A stretch of DNA of 44,032 bases, from contig PSRA01000208.1 of the NCBI GenBank assembly GCA_003175695.1, forward strand, positions 1-44,032, in the 5' to 3' direction. Shown piece after piece: positions 17,763 through 26,038 of this stretch. The stretch comes from Bacteroidota bacterium. Its GTDB lineage: Bacteria > Bacteroidota > Bacteroidia > Chitinophagales > Chitinophagaceae. A model generated the notes under the pieces. The model was not told where the DNA came from. It made no database searches and saw nothing but the letters and a program-made list of their open reading frames with translations. The position numbers and the translations under genes were made by a program. Numbering within the stretch: position 1 is the stretch's first letter; each line of letters opens with the position of its first letter.

Positions 17763-18707
17763 ATGGAAAAAATTAGAATCTCAACCGCTCAATTCGAGAA
17801 TGCAAGCGGGGACAAAAAATTCAATCTGGAAGAAATCGAAGAACTCTCATCAAAAGCAGCAGCGAACGGTTCAAGAATTGTTGCATTCCATGAGTGCTGT
17901 ATTTCCGGATACAGTTTCGCGAGGCATTTGTCTAAGGAAGAAATGTTGGATGTAGCCGAACGGATACCTGATGGCCAAAGCACAAAGGCTTTGGCGAAGA
18001 TCGCTGCTAAATTTAACCTGGTCATTTTGGCGGGACTTTATGAAAGGGACGATGATCGATTGTATAATACTTATATCTGTGTAGACAGCCAGGGACTGGT
18101 AGCAAAATTTCGGAAGCTGCATCCCTTCATCAGCCATCACCTTTCTCCGGGAAATTCCTATTGCGTTTTCGACATATTAGGCTGGAAATGCGGGATTCTT
18201 ATTTGTTACGACAACAATGTAATCGAAAATGTTCGCGCCACGTCTCTTTTAGGGGCAGATATTATATTCATGCCGCATGTGACAATGTGTACGCCATCTT
18301 CCAGGCCGGGAGCAGGATTCGTCAACCCCGCATTATGGATCAACAGGGAAAATGATCCAACGTCTCTCCGCAAAGAATTTGAAGGATTGAAAGGTCGCGA
18401 ATGGTTAATGAAATGGTTACCAGCCCGTGCTTATGACAATGGAGCTTATGTTGTTTTCTCCAATGCTATTGGAATGGACGACGACCAATTGAAAAATGGC
18501 CATAGCATGATTCTGGATCCTTTTGGAGATATACTCGCAGAATGTAATGCTCTTGGCAACGAGATAGTAACTACTGTTATAACGCCAGAAAAGCTGGTTC
18601 AGGCCGGGGGATACCGATATAAAAAGGCCAGAAGGCCCGAATTGTACAGGCAAATTATTGGCCAGCCGCATCAAGCCGAACAAAAAGTTGCCTGGCTCGA
18701 CAAGTAA
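17763..18707 (+). CDS. Nitrilase-superfamily carbon-nitrogen hydrolase (amidase)
   Basis: The enzyme cleaves a non-peptide C-N bond (amide, carbamoyl or nitrile). The complete Glu-Lys-Cys triad is present, counted from ATG 17763: Glu44 in AFHECCISGY, Lys118 in KFRKLHPF, and Cys148 in GILICYDN. The length of 314 residues suits a single-domain nitrilase homologue. ATG 17763 (MEKIRISTAQFE) starts exactly where the family begins; GTG 17730 would add 11 unconserved residues. It resembles N-carbamoylputrescine amidase and aliphatic amidases, but the substrate cannot be read from sequence. It has no clear operon partner; lspA lies upstream with a gap of 73 bases. Confidence 0.87.
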   Translation: MEKIRISTAQFENASGDKKFNLEEIEELSSKAAANGSRIVAFHECCISGYSFARHLSKEEMLDVAERIPDGQSTKALAKIAAKFNLVILAGLYERDDDRLYNTYICVDSQGLVAKFRKLHPFISHHLSPGNSYCVFDILGWKCGILICYDNNVIENVRATSLLGADIIFMPHVTMCTPSSRPGAGFVNPALWINRENDPTSLRKEFEGLKGREWLMKWLPARAYDNGAYVVFSNAIGMDDDQLKNGHSMILDPFGDILAECNALGNEIVTTVITPEKLVQAGGYRYKKARRPELYRQIIGQPHQAEQKVAWLDK

Positions 18708-18852
18708 GGTTTTTTTAAAAACACGTGTCCTCAGTGATAGGACATCTGTTGGAAATCGCCTGCTAATGCGTTATTTCCATTTTTCACCGTGGATAATGAA
18801 CTTTATTGGAACCACCCTTAAGGTTCAGGTTTAACAAGCGCAATTTTCGGGT

Positions 18853-18882
18853 TTTGTTCGGGATTGACTACTCCTACATTTG
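18853..18882 (+). promoter_or_regulatory. Bacteroidota-type promoter for the AraC/methyltransferase gene
   Basis: A TTTG at 18853-18856 is followed after 18 bases by TACATTTG at 18875-18882, matching the Bacteroidota sigma-factor consensus (TTTG, about 17-20 bases, TAnnTTTG). Transcription would start near 18888-18890, leaving a very short leader before the ATG at 18900. This supports that ATG as the true start and suggests the gene heads its own transcript. Confidence 0.6.
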
Positions 18883-18899
18883 TGCTATAAAAAGACTTT

Positions 18900-19733
18900 A
18901 TGCATGATTATTACAGAATTGCCGAAGCTCTCCAATACATCAAAGAAAATATGCACGAGCAGCCTAGCCTGGACGCCATTGCCAGGCAAATTCATGTAAG
19001 CCCGTTCCACTTTCAACGTCTTTTTACTGAATGGGCAGGAATCAGTCCGAAAAAATTCCTGCAATATATCAGTATCGAACATGCGAAAAAGATTTTGAAG
19101 CAAAATGGTAATTCGGTGTACGATGCGGCGTTCGAAACAAGACTATCAGGAACCGGGAGGTTGCATGATCTTTTTGTTAATATAGAAAGTATGACACCGG
19201 GGGAATACAAAAATGGAGGCAAGAACCTTTCGATTCAATATAGTTTTCATGAATGTCAATTTGGAAATTATGTTGTCGCGTCAACGGCTGTTGGAATTTG
19301 TAATTTGTTTTTCTTTGAAAAATCTGCTGAAGGTGCGGAAAATGAATTGAAGGCTCAATGGCCTCATGCCAGATTTTTTGAGGGTGAAAACAAACATCAC
19401 GAAAGAATCGAACAGTTTTTTGGTAACAATATTTCAGGTGCCGAAAAAATTAAATTGCATTTACGTGGTACGCCATTCCAATTGAAGGTATGGGAAGCTT
19501 TGCTTCGTATTCCTGAAGGTCATCTTAGCTCATATACTGCACTCGCTAACAGTATAGAACAACCGAAGGCACAAAGAGCAGTCGGCTCTGCAATTGGTAA
19601 CAATCCGGTCGGATTCATTATTCCCTGCCACCGGGTCATTAAGAGTGTGGGAGGTATTGGCGAATACAGATGGGGTACTGAGAGAAAAATGGCGATGATT
19701 GGTTGGGAAGCGGCTAAAGTGGGAATAAACTAA
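18900..19733 (+). CDS. AraC-type regulator fused to methylated-DNA-cysteine methyltransferase (Ada-like)
   Basis: The 277-residue protein has two parts. Residues 5-105 are an AraC helix-turn-helix domain (LDAIARQIHVSPFHFQRLF, then an SMTPGEYK end). Residues from about 115 to the end are an O6-alkylguanine-DNA methyltransferase: FQLKVWEAL, RAVGSAIGNNP and the acceptor site IPCHRVI with Cys243. It should remove O6-methyl groups from guanine by irreversible transfer to Cys243 and may also act as a regulator. The N-terminal Ada zinc domain, which senses methylphosphotriesters in E. coli Ada, is missing. A related small protein is encoded separately 44 bases downstream, and alkA lies just beyond, so this is an alkylation-repair group. 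Confidence 0.9.
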   Translation: MHDYYRIAEALQYIKENMHEQPSLDAIARQIHVSPFHFQRLFTEWAGISPKKFLQYISIEHAKKILKQNGNSVYDAAFETRLSGTGRLHDLFVNIESMTPGEYKNGGKNLSIQYSFHECQFGNYVVASTAVGICNLFFFEKSAEGAENELKAQWPHARFFEGENKHHERIEQFFGNNISGAEKIKLHLRGTPFQLKVWEALLRIPEGHLSSYTALANSIEQPKAQRAVGSAIGNNPVGFIIPCHRVIKSVGGIGEYRWGTERKMAMIGWEAAKVGIN

Positions 19734-19777
19734 GTTTTGTGATCCAAGCTGTAAAATAATTTTTATCTCCCCCGATC

Positions 19778-20053
19778 ATGATCAGGCATAAAGACATCCC
19801 GAGCGATTTTAAAGGGAGAAAATATTTGCAACAACTGATCAAACAAGGCAAAATCCGTTTGGCAGGTAATGCGAAGCTGAAAATTTATGGACGATTAGAT
19901 TGCAAATCAGGCAGGAGAATGCTCAGAGAAAACAGGGTGTTTTTTAGAGACGAAGAGGAAGCGATGGAATTGGATTTCCGCCCCTGCGCTCACTGCCTGG
20001 ATGATCGTTATCAATGGTGGAAATTGGGAATTGCCAGGCTTCGCCACAAATAA
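19778..20053 (+). CDS. Small Ada zinc-domain-like protein lacking the methyl-acceptor Cys
   Basis: The 91-residue protein resembles the N-terminal zinc domain of Ada. The segment IYGRLDCKSGRRMLREN aligns with Ada FCRPSCRARHALREN, and DFRPCAHC aligns with GFRPCKRC. Three of the four zinc cysteines are therefore kept (the equivalents of Cys42, Cys69 and Cys72). The residue equivalent to Cys38, which accepts the methyl group in Ada, is Gly. It should not repair phosphotriesters the way Ada does; it may bind zinc, DNA, or the separate AraC-methyltransferase encoded just upstream. Its 3' end overlaps that of the convergent alkA gene by 43 bases. The alignment was made by eye. Confidence 0.75.
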   Translation: MIRHKDIPSDFKGRKYLQQLIKQGKIRLAGNAKLKIYGRLDCKSGRRMLRENRVFFRDEEEAMELDFRPCAHCLDDRYQWWKLGIARLRHK

Positions 20054-20916
20054 AACACCAGGTAGCTTTTCCATCCTTCAAAGGCCGAAAATAATTTTTC
20101 CATGCTCCTGCTATCCTTTCTGTTTTTTATAAGAGCATGATTGGAAAGCGCATTCAGCAGACCAATATCACCTAATGGAATGCAATCCGGCTCACGAAGT
20201 GATTTCATCAAGACATAATTCGCAGTCCATTCTCCCACGCCTTTCAGAGATGTTAGCAAATATTTTTTTTCTTTCAAATCTGGCAGAGTTGATAGCTTTT
20301 CTTTGCTGATCAGTCCATCGCTGAATGACTTCGAAATCTGAATGATATAGTCGGCTTTTTGTCTTGAAAATTGCAGAGCCTTTAATGTTTCGACTGATAC
20401 AGACGATAGTGTTTCCGGAGATGGAAATAAGTAGAAATTCCCTGTGGCCGTTCTCACTCTAGTGCCAAATTCTTCCACCAGGCGTCTTTTTAGCTTATAA
20501 GCGAAAGACAGATTGATCTGCTGACCAATGATGCACCAACAAATGGATTCGTGCAGGTTTTCAATGCCGATCAGTCGCAGACCATTGAATTCCTTTGTCA
20601 TATAATTTAACTTTCCATGGTTTGCAAGCATTTGGTAAAATGGCCGTATGTCCCGCTGTATGTCCAGCCAGTCCTGCACCCACGATCTCAATTCTTCCAT
20701 CATCGAAGGGGTCGCATGCCCCTCTTCAATCTGAATTAATATATCCTGATCTTTGTCCGCGAGCGAAAAGACCAGCGGCTTATTATTAAATTGAATAGCT
20801 TTTGTTACGCGGCTATTACTGATTTTATGCAAACATTCGTCATAATTGCGATCAAGAAACCACAGACATTCACGAAAACTAAAAAGTGTTGGTTTGCTGA
20901 TGAGTGAACTGTTCAT
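20011..20916 (-). CDS. alkA: DNA-3-methyladenine glycosylase II (AlkA-like)
   Basis: This 301-residue HhH-GPD base-excision glycosylase removes alkylated purines. The core begins at CIIGQQINLSFAYKL (about residues 128-142). The helix-hairpin-helix is LKGVGEWTANY (224-234), and the catalytic Asp is Asp250 in PLGDIGLLNAL. The N-terminal 100 residues form an AlkA-type beta domain of lower conservation. The start at ATG 20914-20916 has no alternative of similar quality nearby. It converges on, and overlaps, the Ada-zinc-like gene, which lies beside the methyltransferase gene, so the three repair functions are clustered but alkA is transcribed separately. Confidence 0.9.
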   Translation of the reverse strand: MNSSLISKPTLFSFRECLWFLDRNYDECLHKISNSRVTKAIQFNNKPLVFSLADKDQDILIQIEEGHATPSMMEELRSWVQDWLDIQRDIRPFYQMLANHGKLNYMTKEFNGLRLIGIENLHESICWCIIGQQINLSFAYKLKRRLVEEFGTRVRTATGNFYLFPSPETLSSVSVETLKALQFSRQKADYIIQISKSFSDGLISKEKLSTLPDLKEKKYLLTSLKGVGEWTANYVLMKSLREPDCIPLGDIGLLNALSNHALIKNRKDSRSMEKLFSAFEGWKSYLVFYLWRSLAIPNFHH

Positions 20917-21034
20917 TCATGCAAATCTACCGCAAGGAGATTTGATTTAATCAGCGGGAGAATTGTGCAGTTAATGGGTTCACATTTTAAATACAAAACA
21001 GAAGGGCGAGCGAGAAATGGCGAATGAATGAGGA

Positions 21035-22492
21035 TTATCTCTGACCAAATATGTCTTTCAACGCCTGCTTTGCTGCATTGAAACCACAGAGACCATGGAC
21101 TCCGCCTCCTGGGGGGGTAGAAGATGAACATAGATAAACTCCTTGGGCAGATGTTCGATAGGGTGGGAATCTTAATGCGGGCCGGGTGATCAGTTGTTTC
21201 CAATTTTGAATTCCTCCACCTATATCACCACCAACGTAATTTGGATTATACGATTCCATTTCAACTGCGTCAAAAACATGTTTTGACAGTATCCGGTCCC
21301 GGAACCCAGGAGCAAAACGCTCGACTTGTTTTTCAATCCGCTCAGTCATATCAACACCTGAGTTCGCAGGAACATGACAATAAGCCCAAGCGACCTGTCT
21401 GTCCTGTGGTGCGCGTGTGGGATCAAACAGACTTTGTTGTGCCAGGAGAACGAATGGATATTCCGGAATTTTCCCGAGGGACACTTCCTGTTCACATTTC
21501 ATAATTTCTTCAAATGAGTTTCCCAAATGGACGGTAGCAGCTTTTTTGCACGCATCGGACTTGAACGGAATTGGTCCATCCAGCGCCCAGTCAACCTTAA
21601 ATACACCTGAACCGTATTTGAAATTTTTCATTTGTCTACGGTTCCATGCAGATAATCTGCTTCCTCCGATCTTTAATAATTGCTTAGGCGTGATGTCAAG
21701 TAAATAGGCACTTGCGTTGGGAAGTTCATCGAGGCTTTCTACCATCCAATCTGTTTCTATCCTTCCTCCTAATGACAAAAAATAAGAGGCCAATGCATTC
21801 GCTAATTGTTGTGACCCGCCTTTTGGGAAGGGCCATCCTTTATCGTGGCCAAGACAAAGAAAAATCAACGTGATGGCGCCTGTTATCCAATTGGTCAGCG
21901 GCTGAACACCATGAGCAGCGACGCCGGCAAGCATTCCCCGGGCCTGCATTCCTTTGAAATTTCGTTCAATCAATCTTCTTGCCGAAAAAATACCCTTGGA
22001 CCCGAATCTTGCCAATGGAATTAAATGTTTTGGAAATGCAAATGGATGGGCAATTGAATTACTCACGGCCGGCCAATTCTTCATCGTATTCTGCATCAAG
22101 TGTTCATAAGAGCGAGTATCTGCTCCCAGTGACATGGCTGTTTGATGGATGTCATGCTCCAATTCAGCAGCCGAACCGTCGTCAAATGGATGTGCGAGTG
22201 CCAGTGGAGAATATAAGAATTCGAGCCCGTGCTTTTGCAGTGGTAAGGAGTTGAAAAGGGGAGAAAAGACTGCAAAAGGGTGGATTGCAGAGCAAACATC
22301 ATGGATATAACCCGGAAGGGTAAGCGAAGCACTGCGCAATCCGCCGCCAATGGTCGGTTTACCTTCAATAAGTAATACGGACAGCCCTGCCTGCCTTAGC
22401 ACAATTGCTGCTGACAGACCATTTGGACCCGATCCAACTACAACGGCATCATATTTCGTGTTTGTCAATGCGCTCCAATTAATAAGATACAA
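21035..22492 (-). CDS. FAD-dependent oxidoreductase, phytoene-desaturase-like
   Basis: The 485-residue flavoprotein has a Rossmann dinucleotide site close to the N-terminus, YDAVVVGSGPNGLSAA, followed by LLIEGKPTIGGG. Near the C-terminus, VYLCSSSTPPGGGVHGLCG forms the second FAD-contacting segment typical of the CrtI/amine-oxidase superfamily (PYROXD2-like group). The substrate is unknown. No carotenoid genes adjoin it, so a carotenoid role is not supported. It is on the minus strand downstream of the lactonase gene (44-base gap), which may be co-transcribed. The start at 22490-22492 places about 14 residues before the FAD motif, which is usual. Confidence 0.85.
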   Translation of the reverse strand: MYLINWSALTNTKYDAVVVGSGPNGLSAAIVLRQAGLSVLLIEGKPTIGGGLRSASLTLPGYIHDVCSAIHPFAVFSPLFNSLPLQKHGLEFLYSPLALAHPFDDGSAAELEHDIHQTAMSLGADTRSYEHLMQNTMKNWPAVSNSIAHPFAFPKHLIPLARFGSKGIFSARRLIERNFKGMQARGMLAGVAAHGVQPLTNWITGAITLIFLCLGHDKGWPFPKGGSQQLANALASYFLSLGGRIETDWMVESLDELPNASAYLLDITPKQLLKIGGSRLSAWNRRQMKNFKYGSGVFKVDWALDGPIPFKSDACKKAATVHLGNSFEEIMKCEQEVSLGKIPEYPFVLLAQQSLFDPTRAPQDRQVAWAYCHVPANSGVDMTERIEKQVERFAPGFRDRILSKHVFDAVEMESYNPNYVGGDIGGGIQNWKQLITRPALRFPPYRTSAQGVYLCSSSTPPGGGVHGLCGFNAAKQALKDIFGQR

Positions 22493-22536
22493 ACAGAATC
22501 CGAGACCGAACTTTTACGCACTCACATTCTTCATAA

Positions 22537-23646
22537 TTATTTCACCATTTTCAAACATACGGGGCTGGGAATTTTGATCTGCCTTCCGGTATTCTTTAAG
22601 AGACCCGTTTGCTGGTTAATAGAAAAAATGACAACATTGTCGGTGTCCCTGTTTGCCACAAGAAGAAAACGACCTGTAGGATCGATCATGAAGTTACGCG
22701 GATGCACGCCCAGTGTGGATTGAAATCCCTTTGCATGAAGTTTGCCATTCACATCTATTGAAAAGACGGCAATACTATTTGCGTCACCACGATTTGATGC
22801 ATAAAGGAACTTGCCATTGGGTGTTATATGAATGTCTGCACTTCCAATTTGCCCTTTGAAGGCGGGAGGATGGCTGCTGATGCGCTGCAAACGTTTCAAT
22901 GCACCTGTAGAGCTTGTGTAGGTGAAGGCATCTACCGTTCCCGATAATTCGCCGATCAAATATGCAAAAGGTTTAGATGGATGAAAAACAAAATGCCTGG
23001 GACCTGTTGCTGGATCAAGCGATACAACTGAATCCTTTATTGAGGAAAGTGGAATTTTCCTGTCAGCACTGAACCTATAAATGCTCAGTTTGTCCGTGCC
23101 TAAGTCTGACACACATAAAAAATGCTGGTCAGGTGACAATACGGTGGAATGAACATGCGGTTGGGATTGCCGGACCGGATCGGCACCTCTGCCGGTATGC
23201 TGGATCACCTGCGCTGCCGGATTCAGTGATCCATCCGGGTTTACAGGAAGCGCCACGGCACTTCCACTGGAATAATTTGCGACGGCCACCCACCTGCCAG
23301 ATCGATCCTCGGTAACATAACAGGGGTCAGCACCTTCGCTCGACTGCCTGTTAAGCAGGTGCAACTGGCCTGTGCCGCGATCAAAAACGAACGAACTAAC
23401 TCCTCCGACTGTGTCGTTTTCATTCACGGCATATAGATATTTTCCATTCGGTGAAATAGTCAGGTAGGAGGGATTGTCAGTTTTGATTGTGCTCAGCAAC
23501 ACAACTCCACCATTGTTTGTATTAAATCGATACACGTAAATTCCCTCGCTGTTTCCTTTGGTGTAGGTGCCAACGAACATATAATAATTTTGAGCAATTG
23601 CGCTGGCAGATAATAAAATGAATGTCAACACGACGGAAATGCGCAT
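22537..23646 (-). CDS. Secreted lactonase-family seven-bladed beta-propeller
   Basis: The 369-residue protein has a signal peptide (MRISVVLTFILLSASAIAQ) and then the Lactonase (YbhE/6-phosphogluconolactonase-like) propeller. This is seen from YYMFVGTYTKGNSEGIYVY, YLTISPNGKYLYAVNE, QPHVHSTVLSPDQHFLCVSD, PRHFVFHPSKPFAYLIGEL and a closing HPRNFMIDPTGRFLLVANRD. Export makes hydrolysis of phosphogluconolactone in the pentose phosphate pathway unlikely; a periplasmic sugar lactone is more plausible. It could serve a PQQ dehydrogenase that makes lactones, such as the one at 5823, but that is inference. It lies directly upstream of the flavoprotein gene on the same strand. Confidence 0.87.
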   Translation of the reverse strand: MRISVVLTFILLSASAIAQNYYMFVGTYTKGNSEGIYVYRFNTNNGGVVLLSTIKTDNPSYLTISPNGKYLYAVNENDTVGGVSSFVFDRGTGQLHLLNRQSSEGADPCYVTEDRSGRWVAVANYSSGSAVALPVNPDGSLNPAAQVIQHTGRGADPVRQSQPHVHSTVLSPDQHFLCVSDLGTDKLSIYRFSADRKIPLSSIKDSVVSLDPATGPRHFVFHPSKPFAYLIGELSGTVDAFTYTSSTGALKRLQRISSHPPAFKGQIGSADIHITPNGKFLYASNRGDANSIAVFSIDVNGKLHAKGFQSTLGVHPRNFMIDPTGRFLLVANRDTDNVVIFSINQQTGLLKNTGRQIKIPSPVCLKMVK

Positions 23647-23760
23647 AGTGTAAAATGTTTGTGAATAGCAATTTACAAATTGAATTTATAACGGGTGGGG
23701 ATAAGTTGATTCCTCATTTCGAATTTTATGCAAATGGAAATTGAATTTTTGTGATACTAT

Positions 23761-24660
23761 GTGATTGGGATTTTCGTTAATCTTGCCAAAAAAAAACAGT
23801 TGAAATCTATCCAATTTGTACCCTTCCTGATAATTTTCAGTCTTTCCGTCGCTTGCCAGTCTAATTCCGGTGAAAAAAAGAAAGACAACGTAAAGGATAC
23901 TGTCGCTAAAAAGGAGGAAGTAAAGGCAGCTGTCCCCGATTCAATTTCCTACTCTGGCGGGAATGCAAGTTTAATATTAGGTCGCAAAGAAATCCCTATA
24001 CTCTGTTATCACCAAATTCGGGATTGGCGTCCAACTGACTCAAAAACTGCAAGAAGCTACATAGTTCCGATCGCTGCTTTCCATGATCAAATCAAAATGT
24101 TGGCAGACAGCGGGTATCATACGATACTCCCGGACCAGTTGTATTCTTACTTGACAAAGGGTGCTCCATTGCCTGATAAACCCATTATGCTCACTTTTGA
24201 CGATACTGATCTTGATCAATACACTGTAGCATGGCCGGACATGAAAAAATATGGGTTTAAAGGTGTTTTTTTCATCATGACTGTTTCATTGGGTCGCCCT
24301 CACTATATGAGCAAGGATCAGGTGAAAGAAATTTCGGATGATGGAAATCTCATCGGGTCCCATACCTGGGATCATCACAATGTCAAACAATACCACGGAA
24401 ATGATTGGGTCATTCAAATAGAAAAACCCACTAGCCAATTGGAAGCTATTACAGGAAAACCTGTTCGGTATTTTGCCTATCCGTTTGGCTTATGGAACAG
24501 GGAAGCTATCCCGGAGTTGAAAAAAAGGGGATTTGTTGCCGCTTTCCAATTAAACGAAAAAAGAGATTCCGACGATCCTTTATTTACGATTCGCAGAATT
24601 ATTGTTCCTGGTGCATGGAGTCCATCCACATTACATCATTGGATAAAGAAGGATTTTTGA
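23761..24660 (+). CDS. Lipoprotein polysaccharide deacetylase (NodB-like, CE4)
   Basis: The protein has about 299 residues, starting at GTG 23761. Residues 20-32 form a lipoprotein signal (IFSLSVAC, Cys32), followed by a Lys/Glu-rich linker. The NodB-homology domain shows IPILCYHQI, the metal/base motif MLTFDDTD (Asp147, Asp148), motif 2 with His201 and His205 in GSHTWDHH, and AYPFGLWN near motif 3. It removes acetyl groups from an N-acetylglucosamine polymer or another acylated glycan, probably on the outer surface or in the periplasm. The start is not certain because no ATG is close upstream of the signal sequence. It stands alone between the lactonase and a nitroreductase. Confidence 0.87.
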   Translation: MIGIFVNLAKKKQLKSIQFVPFLIIFSLSVACQSNSGEKKKDNVKDTVAKKEEVKAAVPDSISYSGGNASLILGRKEIPILCYHQIRDWRPTDSKTARSYIVPIAAFHDQIKMLADSGYHTILPDQLYSYLTKGAPLPDKPIMLTFDDTDLDQYTVAWPDMKKYGFKGVFFIMTVSLGRPHYMSKDQVKEISDDGNLIGSHTWDHHNVKQYHGNDWVIQIEKPTSQLEAITGKPVRYFAYPFGLWNREAIPELKKRGFVAAFQLNEKRDSDDPLFTIRRIIVPGAWSPSTLHHWIKKDF

Positions 24661-24745
24661 TTTTCCTGAGTTCATTTTCTGAAAATACATTTTTCTAGTC
24701 CCGTAACTATCTTCGCCGGGAATTCACTCTATTAATTCAATTACA

Positions 24746-25324
24746 ATGATTGAAGCTGCTCAGTTTGACTCAATGATCAGATTAAGAAGATCTGTAAAGC
24801 CTGAACAATTTGTCCCAGGTAAAAAAATCCCTGACGAATGGATTTTGAATATGCTCGAAAATGCCAACACTGCTCCTTCGCACAAGTTGACCGAACCCTG
24901 GCGATTCACTATATTCTCCGGAAAGGGACTTGAAAGGCTTGCCCATTTTCAATCGGACTTATATAAAAAGAATGCGGGGGAAAAATTCAACCAGGTCAAA
25001 TTTGACAAATTGCAGCAAACCCCTTTGTTATGTTCTCACATTATTGCCATTGGCATGAAGCGTAATTCCGTAGTTCCCGAAGTAGAAGAAATTGCCTCCG
25101 TTGCCTGTGCAGTAGAAAATTTGTGGCTTTCAACTTCGGCTTATGGTGTGGGTGGTTATTGGAGCACCGGAGGAGTGACTTATTATCCGGAAGCAAAAAG
25201 TTTTTTTGGGCTGGGAGAACTTGACAAACTTTTGGGGTTTTTTTTCCTCGGTTTTGTCCAGGTACCATCTGTTAAGAGTAACCGGAAACCGGTTACTGAT
25301 AAAATATCGTGGATCAGGGAATAA
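24746..25324 (+). CDS. Nitroreductase-family flavoprotein
   Basis: The 192-residue FMN-dependent oxidoreductase is of the NAD(P)H nitroreductase fold. The N-terminal FMN motif is seen in IRLRRSVKPEQF (RRSxR-like), then NANTAPSHKLTEPWRF, and a late GGYWSTGGV segment. The length is normal for a compact family member. The substrate is unknown; candidates include nitro compounds, quinones or enoates. ATG 24746 gives about ten residues before the FMN motif. It lies 85 bases after the deacetylase gene, on the same strand, with no clear functional link. Confidence 0.85.
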   Translation: MIEAAQFDSMIRLRRSVKPEQFVPGKKIPDEWILNMLENANTAPSHKLTEPWRFTIFSGKGLERLAHFQSDLYKKNAGEKFNQVKFDKLQQTPLLCSHIIAIGMKRNSVVPEVEEIASVACAVENLWLSTSAYGVGGYWSTGGVTYYPEAKSFFGLGELDKLLGFFFLGFVQVPSVKSNRKPVTDKISWIRE

Positions 25325-25414
25325 AAAATGTTAAGGACAAAATATCCGTTCAGTTTTTAAGCTAACTTGTACCTAGTTCTCGGTTCTGATTTTTTTAAAA
25401 TTAAATAACCTACC

Positions 25415-25933
25415 ATGCGTAATTTGAATTTTCTACCTGCGGCGTTGCTTATGGGATTGATGGCTTGCAACAATTCCAGCAATACTTCCTCTAACGCCGC
25501 CGATACCACGCATTCTGCCGCTCATGACACCATGGCCAACATGCACCATGATACCGCTGCTGCTGCAAATGTTACTCCTTTGCCCGCTATCCCTGTAGGT
25601 GCAAGGGTGACCTTTTCCAACCTCAGGGATGGACAATCAGTATCATCTCCATTTAAAGTTCAATTCAAAATTGAAGGAATGAGATTGGATACTGCAGGAC
25701 CCGTGGTTGCGGGCTCGGGACACCATCATCTGTTGGTCGATGCTGAGGATTCAATTCCGGCGGGAACCGTTGTTGCGAAAGATGCGAATCATCTCCATTT
25801 CGGTAAAGGACAGACTGAAACTGAATTGACTTTGCCGCCCGGTAAACATAAACTTACACTGCAGTATGCAGATGGAATCCACCGGTCGTATGGAGGGCAA
25901 CTTGCCAAAACCATAACGGTGACAGTTCACTAA
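25415..25933 (+). CDS. DUF4399-domain lipoprotein
   Basis: The 172-residue predicted lipoprotein has a signal with lipobox LMGLMAC (Cys18), then a His-, Asn- and Thr-rich linker (about residues 20-50), then a domain rich in glycine and histidine. That domain shows VGARVTFSNLRDGQSVSSPF, GSGHHHLLVD and HLHFGKGQTE, matching DUF4399 proteins. The paired His clusters suggest metal binding, but the function is not known. ATG 25415 is a clean start. The gene is closed by a strong terminator hairpin at 25945 and faces the convergent GH5 gene. Confidence 0.8.
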   Translation: MRNLNFLPAALLMGLMACNNSSNTSSNAADTTHSAAHDTMANMHHDTAAAANVTPLPAIPVGARVTFSNLRDGQSVSSPFKVQFKIEGMRLDTAGPVVAGSGHHHLLVDAEDSIPAGTVVAKDANHLHFGKGQTETELTLPPGKHKLTLQYADGIHRSYGGQLAKTITVTVH

Positions 25934-25944
25934 TGCATTCCCGT

Positions 25945-25972
25945 ACCGCTCAAAGTTGAGCGGTTTTTTTTT
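25945..25972 (+). terminator. Intrinsic terminator after the DUF4399 gene
   Basis: A 9-base inverted repeat (ACCGCTCAA at 25945-25953 with TTGAGCGGT at 25956-25964) is followed directly by a run of nine T's (25964-25972). It lies 12 bases after the stop codon. The GC-rich stem and U-tract point to rho-independent termination of plus-strand transcription. Confidence 0.85.
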
Positions 25973-25974
25973 GT

Positions 25975-26036
25975 CACGAATGATACGAAGGATACGACGT
26001 CGTGTCCTTCAGGTGCCCTTCGTCTATATTTTCGTG
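25975..26036. repeat. Palindromic, 9-base periodic intergenic element
   Basis: Three near-identical 9-base units (acgaatgat, acgaaggat, acgacgtcg) run from 25976 to 26002. They are part of a 24-base near-perfect palindrome at 25987-26010 (gaaggatacgac with gtcgtgtccttc, one wobble). An outer pair cacgaa at 25975 and ttcgtg at 26031 gives a longer alternative stem. It lies between convergent genes and ends just before the GH5 stop. It resembles short dispersed intergenic repeats; copy number in the genome cannot be judged from this window. Confidence 0.5.
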
Positions 26037-26038
26037 TC

